Source: Anaeromassilibacillus sp. An250
GTDB lineage: Bacteria > Bacillota > Clostridia > Oscillospirales > Acutalibacteraceae
Assembly (NCBI RefSeq): GCF_002159845.1
Contig: NZ_NFJK01000014.1
Span: forward strand, 27,455 to 91,454
Direction of reading: 5' to 3'
Length of the DNA stretch: 64,000 bases
Shown one piece after another: positions 62,994-64,000 of the stretch. A model generated the notes under the pieces. That model saw nothing but the letters and a program-made list of their open reading frames with translations. It made no database searches and was not told the origin of the DNA. A program made the translations under genes and the position numbers. Numbering within the stretch: the first letter of the stretch is position 1; every line of letters begins with the position of its first letter.

Positions 62994-63320
62994 TATTTCC
63001 CGCTCCACGGGGACGCACAGCGTCATTTCGCGCCTCCGGCGATAGCCGCGGAAGTGAACCGGAATCGTGATATTTTCCGCTCCACAGGGGACGCTCTAAG
63101 AAAGCCAACGAGGACTCATTTCCCGCCTCACGGTGGGCACGAAGTACCATTTCACGGACGCACAGCGTCTTTCGCACCTCCGGCGGGCACGAAGTGCCAT
63201 TTCGCGGACGCACAGCGTCTTTCGCGCCTCCAGCGAGAGCCAAGTAAGCGAAGCGGAATCCTGATATTTCTTACTCCACGGGGGACGCTCTAAGAAAGCC
63301 AACAGGGATTCGTTCCCGCT
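62951..63320. repeat. Cluster of degenerate interspersed repeats overlapping the tex 3' end
   Basis: Three copies of a unit of about 65 bases start with GCGCCTCCGGCG (62953, 63030; GCGCCTCCAGCG at 63224), continue into a GGAATC-TGATATTT segment and end CTCCACGGGGACG. Copies 2 and 3 share a longer tail GGACGCTCTAAGAAAGCCAA. Between copies 2 and 3 a second unit containing GGGCACGAAGTGCCATTTC and GGACGCACAGCGTCTTTCGC is repeated twice (about 63135-63225). No open reading frame is convincing. From 63320 to 63490 there is only AT-rich leader sequence for the DUF805 gene. Confidence 0.8.
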
Positions 63321-63525
63321 CCACAGGGGGCGTTCGAAAAAGACAGGCGGGACTTATGTTTCGTCCCACAGAAGTGCCCGGAACAAGCAAACATCTTTGC
63401 AAGGCAGAAAGGGAATCATAGGGAAGACCATCCTTATTGTTAAAGTGTATTTTGCACAAAAGGACTTCCTTTTTAGAGCGGCTTATGTTATAATTGGACA
63501 CAAATGATGAAAAGGAGCCGTCACC

Positions 63526-63885
63526 ATGGATTTCTTTCAGCCCTACGTGAATATGTTCCGCAACTATATAAACTTTTCCGGCCGTACCCGCCGCAGGGAT
63601 TTCTGGATGGCCGTCCTCGTCAACTTCGTCATTACGTTGATCCTGAGCATCCTGACCAGGTTCCTTTCCGTCTTCGGTGTGGTCCAGACGATTTATGGGT
63701 TGGCTATTTTGCTCCCGTTCCTCGCCCTCTGGGCAAGGCGGCTGCACGACATCAATATGAGCGCCTGGTTCCTGCTGTTGAACCTGATCCCCGGCATCGG
63801 TTCGCTCATCCTGCTTGTGTTTGCCTGCATGGACAGCCAGCCCGGTTCCAACCAGTATGGCCCCAATCCCAAAGGGATGTATTGA
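63526..63885 (+). CDS. DUF805 membrane protein
   Basis: 119 residues: the family start (Y-I-N-F-S-G-R-T-R-R-R-D-F-W) followed by three or four transmembrane segments and A-R-R-L-H-D-I-N-M-S-A-W, then a tail with N-Q-Y-G-P-N-P-K, all diagnostic for DUF805. The function is unknown; the fold is an integral inner-membrane protein. AAAGGAG lies upstream of the ATG at 63526. TATAAT near 63490 probably serves as the -10. Confidence 0.88.
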   Translation: MDFFQPYVNMFRNYINFSGRTRRRDFWMAVLVNFVITLILSILTRFLSVFGVVQTIYGLAILLPFLALWARRLHDINMSAWFLLLNLIPGIGSLILLVFACMDSQPGSNQYGPNPKGMY

Positions 63886-63928
63886 TAGAGAGAAAAAAAG
63901 AAATACGCCCGGAGCCTCCAGAATGAAG

Positions 63929-64000
63929 TGACCCCCAAAAGTTAGACAATATTTGAAAGTAAAAATTGTTTAAGTAGCCGAAAGGGCTTGTTGTCTGTGA
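63929..64000. mobile_element. Terminus of an IS3-like insertion sequence (partial)
   Basis: TGACCCCCAAAAGTTAGAC (from 63929) matches the terminal inverted repeat of many IS3-family (IS150 group) elements of Firmicutes, which start TG and contain CCCCAAAAGTTAGAC. The window ends 71 bases later, before any transposase frame, so only the end is seen. Confidence 0.5.

Noticed and set aside
62926..63243. Minus-strand frame of 105 codons in the repeat block
   Set aside because: It is built from the repeat copies themselves and shows no start signal.

Overview
The window looks like the chromosome of a gut-type Clostridia species, probably of the Ruminococcaceae/Oscillospiraceae. The basis is Gram-positive ribosome-binding sites, a YesM/YesN sugar two-component system, SigI/RsgI, a dockerin-bearing glycoside hydrolase, a TasA-like surface protein and typical Clostridia conjugative-element genes. 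No taxonomic marker was searched, so this is an inference.

Positions 1 to about 21.8 kb are a stack of mobile DNA lying against the 3' end of rpsI. The outer layer is an integrative and conjugative element (ICE) carrying parA, parB, a DnaD/RepA-like replication protein, small ICE proteins, pcfB and the coupling-protein gene virD4. virD4 is broken twice. A complete 7.66-kb mobilizable element (8963-16619), with its own large serine recombinase, TnpW, MobA/MobL relaxase, recognisable oriT and primase-helicase, sits between the codons for Trp and Gly in the N-terminal part; removing it restores the frame exactly. A second serine-recombinase element (TnpX/TnpV type) enters virD4 again at about 8244 and runs out of the window to the left. 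It carries an AT-rich cargo: a two-component system plus a LanFEG-like ABC transporter and a lipoprotein, which looks like an orphan antimicrobial-peptide immunity cassette. Three 11-bp direct repeats lie in front of the transporter promoter.

From 21.8 to 33.7 kb is chromosomal: rplM-rpsI with a strong leader hairpin, a TtcA-like thiolase, and a six-gene translationally coupled operon sigI - rsgI - acidic-repeat lipoprotein - VTC polyphosphate polymerase - DUF4956 membrane protein - CotH-type kinase. This operon is the most interesting undescribed system here. It is followed by a MATE exporter whose leader matches a guanidine-IV (mepA) riboswitch, and by a biotin-regulated bioY-DUF1284 pair.

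From 33.9 to 50.5 kb is a galactoside-use locus: galactose mutarotase, a tandem double sugar-binding lipoprotein, a YesN/YesM two-component system, a secreted GH27 alpha-galactosidase with NPCBM modules and a dockerin, a two-thioredoxin/CcdA-like membrane protein, and a complete sugar ABC importer (binding protein, double ATPase, two permeases). The likely scheme is extracellular release of galactose or a related sugar, sensing by the tandem binding protein with YesMN, and import.

The last part holds a SLOG protein, an XRE regulator, aroF, a solitary 5S rRNA gene with its own promoter and terminator, a secreted GH63 glucosidase with FIVAR modules, a SipW-type TasA-like protein, a GNAT-flavodoxin fusion, tex, a block of interspersed repeats that supplies the end of the tex reading frame, a DUF805 membrane protein, and the terminus of an IS3-like element at the right edge.
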